Below are positions 7,967 to 11,765 of a DNA stretch of 11,765 nt, piece by piece (position 1 is the stretch's first letter; each line of letters starts with the position of its first letter). The DNA is from Actinomycetes bacterium. GTDB taxonomy: Bacteria > Actinomycetota > Actinomycetes > Propionibacteriales > Nocardioidaceae. The translations under genes were made by a program, and so were the position numbers. The stretch is from NCBI GenBank assembly GCA_023252095.1, contig JAHEXN010000080.1, positions 1-11,765 of the forward strand. Reading direction: 5' to 3'. Below the pieces are notes generated by a model. It was not told the DNA's origin. It saw only the letters and a program-made list of their open reading frames with translations, and made no database searches.

Positions 7967-7971
7967 TCGGT

Positions 7972-8751
<780 letters not shown>

Positions 8752-8830
8752 CGATTTTCCTTTCAGAGCCCGAGCCGCGCGGCGCGGTCGGTCGTGACGA
8801 GGGGGAAACGGGCGGGGGAGGGGCGGCGGC

Positions 8831-9901
8831 TCATCGCTCGCCCTTGGGGGAGAAGAAGTAGCTCACGGCGCGGGCCACGAGGTTGAGCAGCATCACGATG
8901 ATGATGAGCACGAGCGCCGCGCCCCAGCCGCGGTCGATGCTGGCCTCGGGCGGCACGCCGGGGAACTTGACCGAGAAGTACGTGAAGACCGGCAGGGTCG
9001 TCATGCGCTCGGAGAACAGGTTGAAGTTCACCGAGTCGGTCAGGCCCGCGATGATGAGCAGCGGGGCCGTCTCACCGATCACACGGGCGATCGCGAGGGT
9101 CACGCCCGTCACGATGCCGGAGATCGCGGTCGGGAGCACGACCTTGACCACGGTGCGCCACTTCGGCACGCCGAGGGCGAAGGCCGCCTCGCGCAGCTCG
9201 TTCGGCACGAGCTTGAGCATCTCCTCGCACGCGCGCACGACGATGGGCACCATGAGCACGGCCAGCGCGACCGCGCCGCCGATGCCCACCCGGACGCCCT
9301 CGCCGAAGAAGATCACGAACAGCGCGTACGCGAAGAGGCCGGCGACGATCGACGGGATGCCCGTCATGACGTCGACCAGGAACGTGATCCAGCGCGAGAG
9401 CCGGTTGCCGGCGCCGTACTCGACCAGGTAGATCGCGGTGAACAGGCCGATCGGGACCGAGATGACGGTGGCGGCCGCCGTGATGAGCAGCGTGCCCACG
9501 AGCGCGTGGTAGATACCGCCGCCCTCGCCGACCACGTTGCGCATCGAGTACGTGAAGAACTCGGCGTTCAGCTGTGGTCCGCCGCGACTGATCACGAGCG
9601 CCAGGATCGAGCCGAGCGGGATGAGCGCCAAACCGAACGCGCTCGCCACGAGCAGCGTCACGGTGCGGTCGGCGGCCTTGCGACCGCCCTCCACGACGCG
9701 GGACGCGATGGGCAGCGCCCAGGTCAGCAACCAAGCGACGATCACGGCCTGCGCGATCGAGAGGGGGCCAGCGACCGTGAGCGCGACGCCTGCGAGCACG
9801 GCGCCCACGAGGATCGCCTTGGGCAGGTAGGTCGGAAGCTGGTGCTCCTGCAGCTCGCGCTGCAGGTCGGGCTCGGGCGTCCGCTGGAGCGTCGTGGTCA
9901 T
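8831..9901 (-). CDS. pstA: PstA, permease of the phosphate ABC transporter, with extended N-terminus
   Basis: PstA and PstC together form the membrane channel of the high-affinity phosphate importer. The 356 residues carry the binding-protein-dependent permease domain (about 130-350). Its cytoplasmic EAA loop ELREAAFALGVPKWRTVVKVVLP (235-257) docks on PstB, followed by ARVIGETAPLLIIAG. LFTAIYLVEYG (153-163) and GIPSIVAGLFAYALF (181-195) are also PstA-typical. It is about 60 residues longer than the E. coli protein: residues 29-66 form two extra hydrophobic segments before the usual first helix at about 81-105. Such an extension is seen in other actinobacteria, by recollection. The ATG shares one base with the pstC stop (TGATG), and GGGAG lies 8 nt upstream within pstC. 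This start is preferred over the longer open frame, whose upstream part is a shadow of pstC. Confidence 0.96.
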   Translation of the reverse strand: MTTTLQRTPEPDLQRELQEHQLPTYLPKAILVGAVLAGVALTVAGPLSIAQAVIVAWLLTWALPIASRVVEGGRKAADRTVTLLVASAFGLALIPLGSILALVISRGGPQLNAEFFTYSMRNVVGEGGGIYHALVGTLLITAAATVISVPIGLFTAIYLVEYGAGNRLSRWITFLVDVMTGIPSIVAGLFAYALFVIFFGEGVRVGIGGAVALAVLMVPIVVRACEEMLKLVPNELREAAFALGVPKWRTVVKVVLPTAISGIVTGVTLAIARVIGETAPLLIIAGLTDSVNFNLFSERMTTLPVFTYFSVKFPGVPPEASIDRGWGAALVLIIIVMLLNLVARAVSYFFSPKGER

Positions 9902-10863
9902 CAGTTGGCTCCCGAGAAGTCCTTGCGGCGCTCCACGATGGCGCGCGCGACGAAGTTGGCGGCGAAGGTGATCACGAAGAGCACCAGGCCCGTGGCGATC
10001 AGCACGTTGGTGAAGGTGCCGAAGGCCTCGGGGAACTGCAGGGCGATGTTGGCGGCGATCGTGCTGGGGTTCGTGCTGCCGATCAGGTTGAACGTCACGA
10101 CGCCCGAGGCCGACAGCACCATCGCGACAGCCATGGTCTCGCCCAGCGCGCGACCGAGGCCGAGCATCGAGGCCGACACGATGCCCGAGCGGGCGTAGGG
10201 GAAGACCGACAGTCGGACCATCTCCCAGCGGGTCGCGCCGAGGGCCAACGCGGCTTCCTCGTGCAGACGGGGGGTCTGCAGGAAGATCTCGCGGCAGATC
10301 GCGGTGATGATCGGCAGGACCATGACCGCGAGCACGAGGCTCGCGGTCAGGATGCTGTTGGCCGACACACCGCCGGACGGGTTTCCGGCGAAGAAGGGGA
10401 TGAAGCCCAGGTGGTCGGCGAGCCACTGGTAGAACGGCGCGAGCTCGCGCGACAGGAACAGCAGGCCCCAGAGGCCGTACACGACCGAGGGCACGGCGGC
10501 CAGGAGGTCGATGACGTAGCCGAGGGTCGAGCTGAGTCGACGCGGGGCGTAGTGCGAGATGTAGAGGGCCACGCCGATCGCGACGGGCACCGCGATCAGG
10601 AGCGCGATGACCGCGGCCCACACCGTGCCGAAGACCAGGGGCCAGACGTAGGCGAAGAAGTTCTTGCCACCGGTCTTGCCGCCGAGGTCGTCGGGGGAGG
10701 CGGTGATGCCGGGCAGACCCTCGAGCGTGAGGAAGATCGCGACACCGAGCAGGGTCAGCAGGATCAGGATTCCGGCGCTCGTGGAGAGGCCTTCGAAGAT
10801 GCGGTCGCCTGGACGGCGAACGGGACGAGGGGCCTGCTTCTCCCGCTCGGTCGTGCTGCTCAC
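9901..10863 (-). CDS. pstC: PstC, permease of the phosphate ABC transporter
   Basis: PstC is the other membrane half of the phosphate importer. The 320 residues start with a basic cytoplasmic tail, then a first membrane helix at about 29-48, a periplasm-side loop, and five more helices. The family signs are VFGTVWAAVIALLIAVPVAI (77-96), YISHYAPRR (101-109), IDLLAAVPSVVYGLWGL (118-134) and the EAA loop EEAALALGATRWEMVRLSVFP (202-222). GLGRALGETMAVAMVLS (235-251) follows. The start is a GTG with AAGGA 5 nt upstream. It lies 104 bp after pstS, from which it is separated by a long hairpin, and shares one base with pstA. Confidence 0.96.
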   Translation of the reverse strand: MSSTTEREKQAPRPVRRPGDRIFEGLSTSAGILILLTLLGVAIFLTLEGLPGITASPDDLGGKTGGKNFFAYVWPLVFGTVWAAVIALLIAVPVAIGVALYISHYAPRRLSSTLGYVIDLLAAVPSVVYGLWGLLFLSRELAPFYQWLADHLGFIPFFAGNPSGGVSANSILTASLVLAVMVLPIITAICREIFLQTPRLHEEAALALGATRWEMVRLSVFPYARSGIVSASMLGLGRALGETMAVAMVLSASGVVTFNLIGSTNPSTIAANIALQFPEAFGTFTNVLIATGLVLFVITFAANFVARAIVERRKDFSGAN

Positions 10864-10887
10864 GGCGTTCCTTCTTTCGGCAGAACT

Positions 10888-10908
10888 GGTGGGGGTGGGT
10901 GGGGGTGG
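10888..10908 (+). other. G-run tract in the pstS-pstC spacer
   Basis: The plus strand holds runs GG, GGGGG, GGG, GGGGG and GG separated by single Ts, that is C-rich in the pstC leader mRNA (minus strand). Three runs of three or more Gs with flanking GG pairs could form a weak G-quadruplex in the template strand. Whether this affects transcription is unknown; it may only be skewed spacer sequence. Confidence 0.4.
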
Positions 10909-10915
10909 ACCCCGT

Positions 10916-10960
10916 GGAGGCCGGTCGGTGAGGTCTTCAGACTCTCACCGACCGGCCTCC
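10916..10960 (-). terminator. Long hairpin between pstS and pstC (attenuator or mRNA stabiliser)
   Basis: GGAGGCCGGTCGGTGAG and CTCACCGACCGGCCTCC are perfect reverse complements: a 17-bp stem. The 11-nt loop can pair four more bases (GTCT/AGAC) with one bulged T. It begins 7 nt after the pstS stop codon. There is no T-tract. Placed inside the operon, it probably stops part of the transcripts or protects the pstS mRNA end, so that the binding protein is made in excess over the permease. Confidence 0.8.
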
Positions 10961-10967
10961 GACGGAA

Positions 10968-11765
10968 TCAGCTGGCCTTGATCGTCTCGACGGCAGCCTG
11001 GGCCTTCGTGGCGATGTCGCCACCGATCGGTGCGGCGCCGGCGTCGGCAGCGGCCTTCTCCTGGCCCTCGGAGCTCACGAGGTAGCTCAGCCAGCCCTTG
11101 ACGAGCTCGGCCTTCTTGGCGTCCTCGTAGGTCTGGCAGGCGATCGCGTACGAGACCAGGACGACGGGGTAGACGCCAGCCTCCTCGGTCGCGCGGTCGA
11201 TCTGGAGCGCGAGGTCGGTCTCGCTGCGGCCCGCGATGGGCTCGGACTTCTCGAGGATCGCGGCAGCGGCCTCGGGCGAGTACTCGACGAACGTGTCACC
11301 GACCTTGACGGCCGCGGTGGAGAGGTCGCCAGCCTGGCTGGCGTCGGCGTACGTGATCGCGTTCTCGGTGGCCTTGACGCGGTCGATGACGCCCGCGGTG
11401 CCCTGGGCGCTCTCACCCTCGGGCGTGGGCCAGGTCTCGACCTCGCCCGCGGTCCACGAGCCGCCCGAGGTCTCCTCGAGGTAGGCCGTGAAGTTCTTCG
11501 TGGTGCCCGAGTCGTCGGAGCGGTGCACGGGGATGATCGACGCCGACGGCAGCTTGGCGTCGGGGTTGTCGGCGACGATGGCCGGGTCGTCCCACTTCGT
11601 GATGGTGCCCTCGAAGATGGCGCCAATCGTCTGGGACGACAGGTTCAGCTTGTCGACGCCCTTGACGTTGAACGCGACCGCGATGGGGCTGACGTAGACG
11701 GGGACCTCGACGACCTCGCCGCCGCAACGCTCCTTGGCCTTCACGAGCTCCTCGTCGTCGAGGGG
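10968..11765 (-). CDS. pstS: PstS, phosphate-binding protein of the ABC transporter, N-terminus outside the window
   Basis: PstS captures phosphate outside the membrane and delivers it to PstCA. The frame is open to the window edge (266 codons, beginning within PLDDEELVKAKERCGGEVV), so the lipoprotein signal and the first part of the protein are missing. Clear PstS features are VPVYVSPIAVAFNVKGVDKL, TIGAIFEGTITKWDDPAI and RSDDSGTTKNF (11522 to about 11490), whose Arg-Ser-Asp and Ser-Gly-Thr contact phosphate. ITYADAS, GVYPVVLVSYAIACQTY and a final helix GWLSYLVSSEGQEKA follow. It is the first gene of the operon in the transcription direction. Its promoter, where a PHO box is to be expected, is outside the window. 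The gene is only broken by the window, not by mutation. Confidence 0.95.
   Translation of the reverse strand, partial: PLDDEELVKAKERCGGEVVEVPVYVSPIAVAFNVKGVDKLNLSSQTIGAIFEGTITKWDDPAIVADNPDAKLPSASIIPVHRSDDSGTTKNFTAYLEETSGGSWTAGEVETWPTPEGESAQGTAGVIDRVKATENAITYADASQAGDLSTAAVKVGDTFVEYSPEAAAAILEKSEPIAGRSETDLALQIDRATEEAGVYPVVLVSYAIACQTYEDAKKAELVKGWLSYLVSSEGQEKAAADAGAAPIGGDIATKAQAAVETIKAS

Larger units (their letters stand above)
7593..7971. other. Non-coding convergent region between pit and pstB
   Basis: No coding region here is supported; open frames are GC-driven shadows. The stretch is packed with inverted repeats. From left to right: an imperfect hairpin right after pit (7597-7628), ACCGGC-GAA-GCCGGT (7646-7660), CGGTCGG/CCGACCG (7695-7719), GGTGG-TGA-CCACC (7788-7800), the strong terminator (7817-7848), ACCGGC-TTC-GCCGGT (7911-7925) and GGTCGC-TGC-GCGACC (7952-7966). 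Three REP-like units account for part of this. The region can stop transcription from both sides. Confidence 0.8.

Noticed and set aside
8774..8783. GCCGCGCGGC palindrome between pstA and pstB
   Set aside because: A 10-bp G/C palindrome is expected by chance at this composition, and nothing around it supports a function.
9902..10621. N-terminal extension of PstA
   Set aside because: It is out of frame with pstC, which is clearly coding here; the TGATG junction gives a proper start.

Overview
The window is about 11.8 kb of very GC-rich bacterial DNA with strongly GC-biased third codon positions, GTG starts and hairpin terminators without U-tracts. All genes are ordinary actinobacterial families. 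The small acidic protein and the pit/pst arrangement suggest a Nocardioides/Aeromicrobium-like member of the Propionibacteriales. That placement is inference, since there is no rRNA marker.

Left part (1-2229): a flavin-dependent LLM-class monooxygenase, cut by the window edge, is read leftwards. Divergent from it are a TetR-family regulator and a short-chain dehydrogenase/reductase (SDR). A nearly identical 15-bp motif lies about 45 bp before the start codons of both the regulator and the SDR, so the regulator probably controls itself and the SDR.

Middle part (2253-5571, minus strand): a tRNA-Lys(UUU) is followed by a molybdopterin oxidoreductase of the FdhF/YdeP type and by fdhD. FdhD is the sulfurtransferase that activates the molybdenum cofactor of such enzymes. 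The two coding regions overlap by 4 nt (GTGA). No electron-transfer (beta/gamma) subunit is present. A perfect 16-bp palindrome lies just upstream of the oxidoreductase.

Right part (5715-11765) concerns phosphate uptake. On the plus strand are a 49-residue unknown protein, a PhoU-like DUF47 protein and a low-affinity PiT phosphate transporter. The DUF47 gene has a recognisable promoter overlapped by a possible PHO box. On the minus strand is the high-affinity ABC system pstS-pstC-pstA-pstB; pstS is cut by the window edge. The two systems converge on a 379-bp non-coding region with a strong 14-bp terminator stem, several smaller hairpins and three copies of a REP-like palindromic element. A long hairpin between pstS and pstC probably makes pstS mRNA more abundant than the rest. 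No phoU is present in the window.

I see no CRISPR array, integrase, transposase, phage gene or defence system, and nothing that convincingly looks like an undescribed system. The points most worth following up are regulatory: the shared TetR motif, the possible PHO box on the pit promoter, the REP cluster, the pstS/pstC hairpin and the palindrome before the oxidoreductase.
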